From Varanus komodoensis (lineage: Eukaryota; Chordata; Lepidosauria; Squamata; Varanidae): 64,000 nt of DNA. How positions within the stretch are numbered: position 1 is the first letter of the stretch; each line of letters opens with the position of its first letter. The position numbers and the translations under genes are program-made. The notes under the pieces were generated by a model. That model was not told the DNA's origin. It did not search any database and saw only the letters and a list, made by a program, of their open reading frames with translations. Where the stretch lies: assembly GCF_004798865.1 (NCBI RefSeq), contig NW_025335641.1, positions 14,978,792 through 15,042,791 on the forward strand, read 5' to 3'. Of this stretch, positions 11,025 to 22,143 are shown piece by piece.

Positions 11025-12485
11025 TCATGACATGCCCACCATGTGCATGTCCAGCCTATCTTTGAACTCCCTCACTGATGGGGCCTCAACGACCTCTTGT
11101 GGAAGCCCATTCCACACCCTTGGGGTCCTAACTGTCAGGAAGTGCTTCCTGGCATCCAAATGGAACCTTGGCTCCCTGAGCTTTGCTCCGTTGGAGCACG
11201 TCCTGCCTTCCTCTGCAGGGGAGAACAGGTCTCTACCCATCTCCATGTGACATCCCCTCACATACCTATATGTCACCAACAGATCCCCTCTGAGTCTCCT
11301 CTTCTCCAGGCTGAAGAGACCCAGTTCCCTCAGCCTCATACCCCATCCCCTGCAAACTGGTCACCAACCTTGTGGCCCTACGCTGCACTGACTCTAACCT
11401 GACTATATCCTTTCTGTAATGAGGGGCCCAAAACTGAGCACAATACACCAGTTGCAGGCACACCAGAGTCGTACAGAGTGGAAGTAATACCTCTCTCGAT
11501 CTAGAAGCCACACTTCTGGCTATGCAACCAAGGGTGGCGTTCGCCCTCTTGACCAGCGCATCTCACTGCTGACTCATGCTTAGCCTGCAGTCAACCAGTA
11601 CCCCGAGGTTACTTTCACAAGTGCTGCTCTCCAGCCACTTGTCATCTAACCTGTACTTATGACACCTATTCCTGTGCCTCAAGTGCAAGACCTTGCACTT
11701 ATCCACATTGAACGCCATCCTGTTGTCTCCTGCCCACTTCCATAGCCTGTCCAGATCCTTTTGGATCTGGAGTACCTGCTCCTCAGTTGTGGTCACTGCT
11801 CCAGTTTTAGTATCATCTGTGAATTTGATCAGCAGACTGTTCACCCCTTCTTCCATGTCATTTATGAAAATATTAAACAGGATAGTCTCCAGGACAGAGC
11901 CCTGGGGAACCCCGCTTGTCATTGGCCGCCATCCCAACAATTTCCCACTAATGATTACCCTCTGCTTTCAGTCAGTCAACCATGCCCTAATCCACCGGAC
12001 AGTGCTTTGGTGTATCCCAAAACTCCTCAGTTTCTCCACCAGGATATCATGGGGCACTTTGTCAAAGGCCTGGCTGAAATCCAGGTAAACCACATCCACT
12101 GCATCCCCTCCATCTAGCCCTCTCAAAACTTTGTCATAGAATTCCACAAGGTTTGTCTGGCAGGACCTGTTTTTGCAGAAGCCGTGTTGTGTGGCTGTCA
12201 GCCTCCCTTCCCTATCAAGTATCACTAGATCTCTCTCTATTATGAGCCTTTCCATTGTTTTTCCTACGATGGACATAAGCCTAACAGGTCTGTAATTCCC
12301 CATGTCCCTTCTACTACCCTTTTTGAAAATTGGCACCACTGATGCCACCCTCCAGTCCTCTGGAACTTCACCCATTCTCCACAAGGCCTCAAAATGGAGC
12401 CCAGTGGGCATGAGAGAACCCCTGCCAACTCTGTAAGTACTCTCAGGTGTAACCTGTCAGGGCCTGGTGCCTTTGTAATGTTCAA
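11025..12485 (-). pseudogene. CR1 ORF2 remnant: reverse transcriptase and C-terminus
   Basis: RT domain in successive frames 12485-12264, 12411-11968 and 11940-11563 (the last two are in the same frame, separated by one stop after RAWLTD), then 11511-11266 and 11339-11025. FKKGS, NYRPVRLMSIVGK, TQHGFCKNRSCQTNL, AFDKVPHDI, SGVPQGSVL and FTDDTK are RT blocks in the correct order. Both catalytic aspartates of the DD pair remain, but the preceding Ala is replaced by Thr. The end of the protein has YRYVRGCHMEMGRDLF and WNGLPQEVVEAPSV, closely matching the plus-strand CR1 piece at 55978-56205. Confidence 0.9.
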
Positions 12486-13692
12486 TGCCCTGAGGAGCCC
12501 CTCAAAGGAGGGGTGACTCTAATCTGTGCCCCTAAGTCCCCGGCTTCATCTAATCTCCTTTGCAGATCTCCCCCATCCAGCTTTGGGGAGAACACAGAGG
12601 CAAAATAATCATTTAGCATTTGTGCCTGTTCCCTTATATCAGTCACTGGATCTCCTTCCTCCTTATTTAGTGGTCCCATCACTTGTCTTCCCTTCCTCTT
12701 CCTATTTACATGCTGAAAGAAGCCCTTTTTGTTGCTCTTGATATTCTTGGCAAGTCTCAGCTTGTAATCAGCCTTAGCCTTGCAAAGAATCCTTCTGCAA
12801 CGGGCCTTCTCCTCCTGGTATACCCTTTTGTCTATTTGCCCCAGTACCCATTTCCTACGGAGGTTCCTCTTTCGTCTAATCCCTCTAACCACCTCCTTTC
12901 ACATCCATGGCGGCACTCTCCTCCGCCTCCCCACCTTATGAACTAGAGGTATCGTTAAGGCTTGCACCTCCAAAACCTCCCTTTTGAGTGCTATCCACCC
13001 CTCCTCAACTCGCTTACCTTCCAGTAACCTACCCCAGGAGACTTTCCCCAGTCTGGCCTTCAGTTGGCCAAAGTTGGCCCTCTTGAAGTCCCATCTTCTA
13101 GTGCTCGACCTGCTGCACATCCCCAGTCCCCTGATCTCAAAGCAAAGGATGGAGTGATCACTCGCATCCAGAACTCCCCTAATCTGTACTTCATCTATTA
13201 GCTCCTCTCTATTGGTCAAGACCAAGTCAAGGATGTTTCCCCGCTCGTCGCCTCTCAGACCCTCTGTGTGAAAAACCCTCCTTCTATAGCCTCTAGGAAG
13301 CAACGTGACCTGGCTGTCACCACCAAGTGAGTCTCCCAAGTAATATCCAGGAGATTGAAATCTCCCATAATTACTGTGTCTCTCCCCCGAGATATCCTTA
13401 GAATCTGGTCTGTCAGGACATCATCCAGGGTCTGAAGTTGACCTGGAGGGCGAAAACATACCCCCACTGTCAGGTCCCTTTCCCTGTCAAAACCCCTCAG
13501 TTTCACCCAGACTGCCTCTGCCGAATCCCCATCTGTGCTGCATTCTATCTCACTGCATCCTATCCCTTCCCTGATGTATAACGCCATGCCCCCACCCCTC
13601 TTTCCCTTCCTGTCCTTTCTAAAAAGATGATACCCCTCTATGTTCACATTCCAGACTTGCCTTTCATCCCACCAAGTTTCTGTGATTCCCAC
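12482..13692 (-). pseudogene. CR1 ORF2 remnant: endonuclease and linker
   Basis: APE-type endonuclease of CR1 ORF2 in two frames (13692-13255, then 13339-12482). The second frame holds an in-frame TGA near 12896 after PPWM. Visible motifs are TETWWD, RGGGMALYI, MGDFN and ASDHSILCFE, followed by a basic linker (RGIRRKRNLRRKW) and the NDYFASVFS motif that precedes the RT in CR1 proteins. In an active element this domain nicks target DNA for target-primed reverse transcription. Confidence 0.9.
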
Positions 13693-13860
13693 CAGGTCAT
13701 ACCCTCTATTCCCAGGAGAGCTTCAAGCTCTTATTGCTTATTACCCATGCTCCTAGCATTGGTGTACATGCACCTCAACTCCTTCCCACCACTTCCTTTC
13801 CTCGGAGTTCCTTGCCTTGCTTTGTTTCTTGGTTTTTGTAAGCCAATACTTGGTTTTTAG

Positions 13861-14433
13861 TATTGGGACCACATATAAAAACTTTACATAAATAAAAATA
13901 AATTTGAATGGAAAGAAAATCTTCAGTGAGTAGGATCCAGTTCATGTCTGCAGCAGGAATCAAAGGCTTAAAGTCTTCTACAGCAGTCATCCAGAAACGT
14001 ATAGGACAGGGAGTCTTCTGCTATTCACTTTAGAAAACCAATGACAACTGTGTGACTGACATAGTCTTTAGTTTAATCCTGGGAGAAATCAGGTGCTCCT
14101 GAGTATTAATTGTGTGTGGAGGGGAGGGGTAATGTCAAAAGCTCAAAATAACAGGTATGGGAGGGACAATGATAATTTAACCACCTGATGCACCATTTTA
14201 AATGGTGCATCTAAAAAGTGTTGATGTGTCAGCATTCAAATAACTAATTCCTTCTTAATTCCACGACCATTCAGAATTACTGGAAGATAAGCTGAGTAGA
14301 GACTGTTATACGTGTGAGTTACTGAGTTTGTGTGGAGGGTCCATTCATACAGAGCTACAATTTTGTATAACTGCCATGCTAACTTGTGCCCTGTGCATGC
14401 AACATCTGAAGAAAGTCAGAAGACTAGGAAGGG
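13861..14433. other. Unassigned sequence with a perfect 25-nt palindrome
   Basis: No gene or transposon is recognised. The one clear structure is the inverted repeat at 14187-14211, listed separately. Confidence 0.45.
14187..14211. repeat. Perfect inverted repeat, 12-bp arms, 1-nt centre
   Basis: GATGCACCATTT, one T, then AAATGGTGCATC. The arms pair without a mismatch. It could be a remnant of a foldback element, a hairpin-forming site or chance. No flanking target duplication is evident. Confidence 0.9.
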
Positions 14434-14600
14434 GAGAGCTGGTGGATCAGACCAAAGACCAATCTAGGACAGCATGGTGGCTTGCACAGTAGTTGGCCTC
14501 ATACCTCTGGGAAGACCACAAGCAAGACTAGACTTGGGAGCATAGCTCTCTCTCATTCTTCCTCCCCAGTACTGGGATGCATTTTTGAACTTTGGAGCAA
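14434..14600 (-). repeat. CR1-like LINE 3' end, antisense
   Basis: GAGCTGGTGGATCAGACCAA, AGACCAATCTAGGACAGCAT, CACAGTAGTTGGCCTCATAC and CTGGGAAGACCACAAGCAAG match the antisense of a common sauropsid LINE 3' UTR (GCTGGATCAGACCAAAGGCCCATCTAG...CAGTGGCCAACCAGATGCC). It is degenerate, with no coding part. Confidence 0.65.
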
Positions 14601-16000
14601 CATGCAGCTATCACGACCAGTAGTGCCTCTTGAAGAAAGCCTCTGATAGCCGCCACGACTTCCTCCTCCTCCTGAATTTATCCAGTCTCCCGTTCAAGCA
14701 AGGATGGGTCAATTTCTCAGGAACACAGCAAAGGCAGCCTCCTCCCCTTTCACAAAAATGCCACTGTGCTTCTGAATCTGCTGTCAACATTTGGTAGTGC
14801 AGTGGCAGACTAGGAAAAATACACAACTTTTCCTTTAAAGCAAGGTGCACAGGGTGCTGGTTTGGAGGTGAGGCCATGCTTTTTGGACCTTTCCAGGGGT
14901 GTGCTTTATTTTAAAGTAAGGGGGGTACTCTCCAGGCAGCTTGTTTAGAAGGAGAATCCGCATCTTTCGTACCACTGGTCACTGAATTGCATGGGAGTAG
15001 TGGCAGCAGAGTGGCCGTGAAAATGGCAGGTGGCCCTCTAGTCATGGCTTGCTCACCACTGCTTTAAAGCCCTCTAACATGGCTACCACAGCAAATTCCT
15101 CAGGTTAACTATGTGCTGTGTGAAGACATGCTTCCTGTTATCTGTCCTGACTCTCCTGCCTAGAGCTTCATTGGCTGGCCCCAGTGATACAAAAGATGGA
15201 GGTGGGAAAATGTCTCTCAGTCCACTGTCTCCACATCCCTCTATTTTTGTCCAAAGGAAGCATTGCTAAATCTTCTGGTTCCAACTGTAACTGCAGGCAA
15301 ATAAAGATGTTAACGTCATTACTGAATTCTATTTGTAAAGATTACATTGCCTCCACATACACCTTATCACAACTGGATGTGCCTCAAGAGGCAGAACTTT
15401 GGGTAGGGGAAAAAGCTGCTATTTCAGCCAACATATCAAAAAAGACCTTTCTTTTTGTTGTTTGTTATGATTGTCACTATGGTATGACAGCTACATGAAA
15501 AGCAGCAGGGAGAACGCCACTACAAAGAGGCACTGCAAGACACAACAGGCTATGAGGTTCAGAAAAGCAAGCATAAAGACAAAATGTTGAAATAAAAGAA
15601 TGCATTGCCTTCCTCCCCAGATGAGATTTTGCAATGGGCCCACATCTATCGATAATTTATATGAGTCTGGAAGCATATGCACATACCGTTATACAATCAA
15701 TCAGGCTGGCTAGAAATTCATCAACTCAGCAATGTTAGTATTCAGGCATACAAGGAGTTATTAAGAAGCCATTAATCAATGAATTCCCAGCTAAAAACTA
15801 AGAACTTGTAAAAGGGACCTGGTGCTACCAACACTTCCTACAATGTTTGGCCTGTTCTTTCTCTCATGGGATAATTTCTTTGATCGACCATTAATAAGGC
15901 TACCCACTGTTTGGAATCCTTATCTTCCCATCAGGAATCCTTATCTCTTAGCCCCAGATCTGTGGATGACTGTTGTGGTTTTTTGGTTCTGCTGAATGCT
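14601..16000. other. Unassigned sequence
   Basis: No gene or repeat recognised with confidence. A 104-codon frame at 15184-15498 shows no family motif. Confidence 0.4.
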
Positions 16001-16110
16001 GTTGTTGTTGTTGTTGTTGTTATTATAACATTTCTATGCCGCCCCTTGCCAAAACCTCGGGGCGGCTTACAACACGATAAAATACATTGAAATACAATAG
16101 CACCACTTCC
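16001..16110 (-). repeat. L2-type LINE 3' tail, antisense, with (GTT)n
   Basis: (GTT)n at 16001-16021 is followed by CATTTCTATGCCGCCCCTTG and AAAACCTCGGGGCGGCTTAC, the reverse complement of the L2-type tail (GTAAGCCGCCCCGAGGTTTT...GGGGCGGCATAGAAATG). The microsatellite corresponds to the (AAC)n end of the retrotransposed copy. It is a 5'-truncated insertion of about 100 bp. Confidence 0.85.
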
Positions 16111-19100
16111 CTGAATGCTAGTGTAGGAACCACTTCTACCTGGTTGCTACGTTAAAATTTGAAATCTGGAGCTACACTGGTAGACTTGACTCACCCTCTT
16201 GGCTTCAGCTTCCAAAGTTCACCTCAAGAGCATGAGAACTGGTTCCTCTCCTGGTTTCTAGCACTGTACAAATACAATCTTAGCAAAAACTGTTGCACGC
16301 TTCAAAAGGCACTTCTTAAGTTTATTATGATTTGCCAAGTTCTAGAGATGACCCATCATAAGGAAAACATGTCGCAGAGTTTAGCCTGGTTCAAATGAAG
16401 CTGTGTTCACCATCAATGGCATATGTTTCCCCAAAGGAGAGCAGTAAAGAATAAATAATACATGGAGTGTGCATGTATTATTAACAATGACTGAGCAGAA
16501 TAGCTGCTTTGCACTAACCGGTGGCCTGGACGCTACAGTGACATGGGCTGAGTGGTCTTTTTTTATGGCTGTGGGACAGGAAAGGTTGCCCGATGACTGG
16601 ATTCATTCTCTACGTGTCCACAAATTCTTCTCAAAGCTGAAACTTAACTCCTACAGGTTTATTTTTCTGTTTGTCTGCTTCCCCTCCCTCACTGACTGGT
16701 TTCACATGAGACAATAAGCCACCATAATTTTAAAGCTACAGTGACTTGACATGCTGTTCAAACCCAACATGGTATTACCAGGATGGCTTAAGTTTGGCTT
16801 GTTAACCATGGCTTATCACAGGATTAACCCTCTATGGCTTGCTATGTCATCATAACATGGATGACAAACATGATTTTGGGGGGGGTCCCCCACAACAGGT
16901 AAGCCACTTGTCCAGAATGGTGCAATCCCAAAACTGGGCCAAGCACCTCCCAACTAATTCCAGTTATAGCCTCTTGAAAGGCACCCCGTTACACTAATGG
17001 GAAGCTGTCAGCTTCCCCACGAGGGTACTGGGTCCCCTCAAGCCCCACTTGGGGCTTAGGAAGGTGGCATGTTGTATGCCTGCCAGTGTTTGCTGTGTGC
17101 CAACTCATCCCCCAGAATACTCACCACTGTGGCAAGCAAGGGCACCATCCGGGAACTACTTCCCAGATAGGGAAGAGTAGGCATGTTCTTCAAAGTATAC
17201 CTGGAAGTAAGCCCAGAAAAATGTGATTTCCCCCCCCATACACACACACACCTGCCATGCCTATTACCTTACAGGACAATCTACTGTCAGTACTGCCAAG
17301 GTGTTGCCAAGCAACCTCTCTTCCAGGGTTAGAATTGGAGAGCCTCTGGCAGCTACACAAGTGCCAATTGGGCACTTTGGGTGAGGTCTCATCACTGTTT
17401 GCTCCTCTTAATGACCATATGTGGTAATCAGGGATACCAGTGGGAGTGCCAAAGCCAGCAGAGGTCCACTGGCAAGATCCCCATGAAGTTGCTCCTCCTT
17501 TTCACCAATGGAGCTGGTTTGGCCACTGCGACCCACACGCTGGTCGTAGTGAGAAGAAGCAATAGTTGCTACTGCCTCTACTTGCTCCCTGGCTTTTTGT
17601 CAGCCCATGGAAGCAAAAGGAAGAAGGAAGCCAAAGCCACTTGAGATAAGAATGATGAGAAGACAGACTCACTGAAGAAGATGCCCTATTGAGCGTGTCT
17701 TGCCCATGGCCCTAAAAAACAGGAGCCGACACTGACTCTAGTGACATGAGGAAAATGGCACCTTGTCAGGGCTTTAGGGGTGGAAACATGGTTCTGCCTT
17801 TTTCTTTAGTACCACAGCCCTAGAAATTTGTTATAAACTCTGGTGATCATGCAGTGAGCAGGATAACAAAGTACCAGAAGCATAAGAGCTGAAGGTTATC
17901 AAATGCTGCTTAAGGAAAGGATGATAATTCCAACTGACTGGTCAATCCTTGTAGACGGTGAATGTTTGTACAGCTGTCAAAACCAGGGATGTGTGAGTCC
18001 CTTCCGAGAAATCTTCTTATCACTCTGCTTCCTTCAAAATTCACTGGCTGTTCAACCAGAGATGAAACCTCCATATTTTGTGAAGAACCAACACTAAAAC
18101 TTCGAAGACGGTGCATGAGCTTTCCAATGTGTAAGTAGCAAGTGAGCTGCCAGGGTTTTCTTCAAGAGCAGCTACAACTGTGCCATCAAGCAAGAGCACA
18201 GGATGGACAGGGTGAAGGCACTATCTCAGGAGGGTAAAAGATGTTTAGCAAACAGAGCTAGATGTGCCACATGACCTGCCCTTGCATCTGCTTAGTCAGA
18301 AGCCCTCAGGTGCAGTGGAGGAAGCTATCTGGTCACCAGCAATGCAAGATTCAGCCACCAGTCCCAATCACGTACGTGGAAGTAGGGGTCACCATCTTGT
18401 CCTTCACTTCAGATAGTAAGCTGTCTTGGGTTGGCCCAGAAATTATGATAGCAAAAAGCTGCCTTAAATGTCAACTTCTTCATGACAGAATGTTATACCT
18501 TTACAACTTGAGACTCCACTGTGCACATACATACTTAAGCATGTGCCCATTAAAATCAATGGGACTTAATTGTGATTATCATCGATTTCAGTAGGCCTAT
18601 GCTAAGTGTGACTACATCTGAACACAATTCTATATTAGCTGATGCCAGATGTTAAGCCAAAAGGCTTCATGGCAGTGGCAAGTATTCCCTTTCCATTTTC
18701 CCATATATTCTCAGTAGCTGTGAGAACATTTCCACACCATCACCTCTGCTTGTTTCTTTTCCAGCCCCCTGTAGGCATTAAATTCACATTATAAATGGAG
18801 GAAATATATTTTGATAATTGCAGCAGGTGTGGAATAAGAAAACCTCTTTATTTATGTAAATAATTAAAAATAAATGTCAGCAGAGCTACATCGTCTGCTC
18901 ATTTAAGTCATTTTAATGATACATAAAATATAAAGGAAGACTTCAGCAAAGGTCTCCAAAGAGAAAAGGGCAATACCACTAAATAAAGAAGGACGATCAT
19001 GCTGGGGCAAACATGAAAGGAGATGGCATTTATACAAAATGCAATTTATTTTGACAGTAATTTTCTGTATTTCCCCTGCTATTATTGAAGATATATGTGT

Positions 19101-19849
19101 CTGAATTAGAGCTTTCCCTATCTGAGGCCAGCTGCTCATTCTCTTCGGTCCTGGAGTGAAGTCACATTCTTCTGTTAATGGCTTCACAGTTTGCTGGCTG
19201 AGGGAAAAAATGCGTATGATGTCATACATTTGTCTTTCTCTTTCTTTTTTTACCTCACTACAGGATCAGCCTCAAGAAGTTAAATAGGTTATGAGGGAGA
19301 AAGCTTTGCTTCCAAAAATAATATTTATTTTTTTTTTCAAAATGAACCAAAGTGGTAAGGAAAACTGCCAACAAGGGCCTGAAAAATTACATGAATTTAG
19401 ATTCATGAACAAGAGTGGGGGGTTTTAAAGTTATTTAGAAAGATTCTCTTCCTTAATCTGATTGAGATTTCTCTCTCTTTCCCTGTCTCTCAAATAAGGG
19501 ATTATTCTACCTCTTCTGGTTCTTTATCCAAGCTGGAAAAGCTCAGTACAAAACATATTTGTGTAAATATTTGCTCCAATTTCCCAGCACCTCCTCAGCT
19601 TCATTGTGCTGACCTCTTGTGTTTGCCCTTCTGGAGTAGCTATCTGAATAGCCTGCTGTCCCTGTGTTTGGAGGTGAGGGGAAAGGATTGCTTTGTCTAT
19701 TAACATGCAGATCTGTCCATGAATAAAAGCACACATTGTGCTGTTGTTCTTGTTATCTATTAGCTGGGTTCCAACTTTCTCCTCCCAACCCCTGCCTCTC
19801 CCAAAACCTGAGTGAATTGCAAGTAATCTGGAAGCTCAAGTGCCTACAA
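16111..19849. other. Mostly unassigned sequence
   Basis: No gene recognised. 16745-16850 contains TTAACCATGGCTTATC and similar text reminiscent of foldback repeats. 18525-18612 resembles an old squamate repeat (see its own entry). 18780-18910 is AT-rich and repeat-poor. A C-run followed by (CA)n lies at about 17229-17252. Confidence 0.4.
18525..18612. repeat. Old interspersed repeat with CCATT...AATGGGACTTA motif
   Basis: CCCATTAAAATCAATGGGAC then TTAATTGTG...TTTCAGTAGGCCTATGCTAA resembles a sauropsid repeat whose consensus carries AAGTCCCATTG, GTAGAC and CATGCATAGGATTGCA blocks. Similar text is at 25744-25822, 29808-29905 and 61005-61040. The class is uncertain, possibly a MITE. Confidence 0.4.
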
Positions 19850-20179
19850 CAGGGGTCCTCAAACTTTCAACAGGGGTCCAGTTTAAAGGTGCCGGCAGTG
19901 GGTGCAAACCAGCAAGGTGGTGCCGGCTGCAGATGTGGGCTGGTGAGGGGGTGCATACAAGTCGAGAGGCAGGGGCGAGGGGCATACATGGCAAGGCAGC
20001 AGCTTGCTCACTCTGAGATTGTTTTCTCTGAGCAAGTCCAAAACGATCTCTGCACAAGCAAGCCGCCGCCTTGCCGGGCGCAGGCACAGGGGCAGCAAGT
20101 CCAAAACTTCTGAGGCAGGCCGGATAAATTGGTATGGCAGGCTGGATTTGGCCCGCAAGCTGTGGTCTGAGGACCCACG
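19850..20179. mobile_element. hAT-type MITE, 330 bp, with perfect 8-bp duplication
   Basis: The left end is CAGGGGTCCTCAAACTTTC and the right end is GTGGTCTGAGGACCCACG, which pair as imperfect terminal inverted repeats. The flanking direct repeat GCCTACAA (19842-19849 and 20180-20187) is perfect and 8 bp long, as expected for hAT. Internal strings CAGGGGTCCAGTTTA near the left end, and GGCCGGATAAATTGG and TTTGGCCCGCAAGC near the right end, match a widespread vertebrate hAT family layout. There is no transposase. A 13-bp direct repeat GCAAGTCCAAAAC lies inside (20032-20044 and 20095-20107). Minus-strand frames of 146 and 128 codons across it are not genes. Confidence 0.93.
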
Positions 20180-21013
20180 GCCTACAACAACAGAATGTAG
20201 ATGGAATCCAAAGTTTCTCTGAGGGAGCACCAGTCCTGTGAATCCACAAGAAAATCCAACAACGGGCATTCCCCACAGTGGTTAATCGAGCTTAGCTCAC
20301 ACAACACAACAGCATGAAACACATGCTGTGTGAACTTTGAGGTGTAGAATGAGGAGCAGCTGCAGCATCCATTAAAGTGCATCATCAAAGCAGCCCTTGT
20401 AGAAAAAAGGTTGTATGGTGACAACACACACAAAAACAAAAAGTCGGGTGGCACTGCACCAGTTTTTGGGCAAATGAATGATGGTTTCAATTATCAACCA
20501 TTTAGAAGGATATACTGTTGTTATCTAGTCACTCAACCCGTTTTCTCTCCATCCAGCTGAAGTTAGCAAGAGTTGATACTTTCCATGGAGGGGGTCATAT
20601 TGGGACCAACCAGCCTTATCCTTGTCCGTAAGGTTTCAATTCCCAAAGCAGCACTGAGTTCAGCAGCAGACTGCACAGCTCAGAAACTGGGTTGGGTCCT
20701 TCTGTTGGAATACCATTGACAGAGCGAAGAAAATACATCTTGGGCCTAATGAAGTAAGCAGACTTGTCCAGAGCAACCACTTCATACCATCCATTGCTGC
20801 GTTTTTTTTCTGAGCATCACCACTAGGACCACTACTCCACACAACACTTCCACATCTTGTTTCCCAAAACCAGGGCTCGCATCATTTTCTTTCTCCTTTC
20901 ACCTGAAAATCACTATCCTCTTTGACCACAGTATTCTGTATTCTGCTTGAGCTCAGACTGGGAAAGCTGCTGAGTTCTGTCTGTATGCTGAGAACTTTAG
21001 CATCCCCAGATAA
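20180..21013. other. Unassigned sequence with one hairpin
   Basis: No gene recognised. About 20292-20338 forms a hairpin-like inverted repeat (CTCACACAACACAACAGCATG against CATGCTGTGTGAAC). Its text is similar to the foldback at 21014-21146. Confidence 0.4.
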
Positions 21014-21146
21014 TGATGGGGTTCACACAACATGGCAACCCGTCATGGGTGGCAAGCCCTAGACCAAGCCCCACAACACACACCAGACAGAACCACAAGC
21101 CCCCCTGACAACCTCTGCTGGGTTGTGATGCCATGTGAACCCAGGC
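21014..21146. repeat. Degenerate foldback (MITE-like) element
   Basis: The left arm GGGGTTCACACAACATGGCA (from 21018) and right arm GCCATGTGAACCCA (21131-21144) pair imperfectly around a 90-bp interior. GTTCACA...AACCC arms of this kind are common in squamate foldback repeats. There is no coding capacity and no clear target duplication. Confidence 0.45.
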
Positions 21147-21910
21147 AACTGACCCCCAACTTAGGTACAATGAGCGAGCCCATACCTCACTTCCCAAGAA
21201 CAGCAAAGAATACTTGCAATACTTGCCAAGCTTGCCCAGTTCTAGCCATCCCACAAGTTCCTAAATTGCATTTTGAGGCAACTTGGATGTCCCTCACAAG
21301 CCATTTCAGCTTTCCACTGCCTTTTGGGTCCCTTTACATTTTTTCCAAAATCCCCATTTTGACAGTCCCAATTCCCATGTTGATGGCTGCTGACAGGCCT
21401 CTCAAGGGGCCTAAGTGGCACATTACAGGGGCTGTCAGTGCCTGGGGGGAAATGTACCCTGCATGATATTTTTCATTTGTTTTGGCTGCAAGCGTGAATA
21501 CGAGTATGAATGTCCCTCCTGTGTGCCGATGGGGATTAGAATACATTAGAATGTGCAATGTTTATATAAATCAATGACTTATCTGTGGCATTTCTTGGTT
21601 TTCAGACATAAGTAACCCTATTTTTGTTGCACTTATGATCTGTGGCTACTCCATGGTGACAGAGGCAGCTATACCAAAGCTTATGGGATGTCAGTGCTAT
21701 AGAGCTTTATAGAGCTTCAGAGAGAACTTGTATTAGCAAAGTGTCTTGATTCAGCCACTCAGCAGAGGCAATGCTCACTCTATGTGGCTTGGACATTGAA
21801 GAGAAAAAAACAACGCTTACAATACTGCAGATAAAGGAGTAAGAAGCATGCAGTCAGACCACAGGTCTGTCTACCAGCAGTCCAGAATCTGTGATAGGAT
21901 ACAGGCAAAG

Positions 21911-22090
21911 GGGAAGGTTCATAGGTCAGTGGTAGGACCTCCACATACAGAAGGTCCCATATTCAATCATTCATTTCCAGGAAGCATTGTAAAAGACCCA
22001 TCTGAAATCCTGGGAGATGCTGCCAGTCACCAGAGAGCTCAATTGACTAGAGGTCTGATTTGATGAGACAGCTTCTACCTTGTTAACCAT
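21911..22090 (+). mobile_element. Degenerate tRNA-derived SINE
   Basis: GGAAGGTTCATAGGTCAGTG GTAGGACC is a decayed box A region (GGGCTGTGGCTCAGTGGTAGAGC type). AGAAGGTCCCATATTCAATC is a decayed box B region (AAGGTCCCAGGTTCAATC). The body continues with GTAAAAGACCCATCTGAAAT CCTGGGAGATGCTGCCAGTC and ends GATGAGACAGCTTCTACCTT. This is a common squamate tRNA-SINE layout. The Pol III boxes are damaged and the copy looks old. Confidence 0.75.
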
Positions 22091-22143
22091 TGGAGTGGAG
22101 TGGAGTAGTGCAGAACAGAACAGAACAGAACAGAACAGAACAG
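22085..22143. repeat. Pentamer microsatellites (GGAGT)3 and (AACAG)n
   Basis: TGGAGTGGAGTGGAGT at about 22090-22106 is followed by about six AACAG units at 22111-22143. Two different pentamer arrays sit side by side directly after the SINE end. Confidence 0.9.

Larger units (their letters stand above)
10946..13860 (-). mobile_element. CR1 LINE, 5'-truncated, near-complete ORF2, decayed
   Basis: This is the largest element in the window. Going along the minus strand from 13.8 to 10.95 kb, I see the start of the endonuclease with TNARSMGNKQ-like text (about 13760), ITETWWDERQVWN (13690), RGGGMALYIREG, the catalytic-region motif GDFN (about 13350) and SDHSILCFEIRG (about 13140). A linker region follows, then the reverse transcriptase with WRVASVVPIFKKG and NYRPV (about 12310), QAFDKVPHDIL (about 12060), SGVPQGSVL (about 11910) and FTDDTK (about 11820, in place of YADD or FADD). 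The C-terminal region has RELGLFSLEKRRLRGDLL (about 11320) and VWNGLPQEVVEAPSV (about 11100). The 3' UTR ends near 10946 in TTTCTGTGTTTCTATA (sense). ORF1 and the 5' UTR are missing. ORF2 is spread over eight frame pieces, with in-frame stops near 12896 and 11965 and frameshifts near 13300, 12480 and 12440. The copy cannot make a working protein. Confidence 0.95.

Noticed and set aside
11032-13860. Plus-strand open frames of 70-131 codons as host genes
   Set aside because: They are antisense shadows of the minus-strand CR1 ORF2, whose motifs are clear on the other strand.
19836-20276. 146- and 128-codon minus-strand frames as proteins
   Set aside because: They lie almost wholly inside a hAT MITE with a defined target duplication, and two frames are open at once.
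21911-22090. A functional tRNA gene
   Set aside because: The tRNA-like boxes are decayed and are followed by the body of a known SINE layout. No cloverleaf can be formed.
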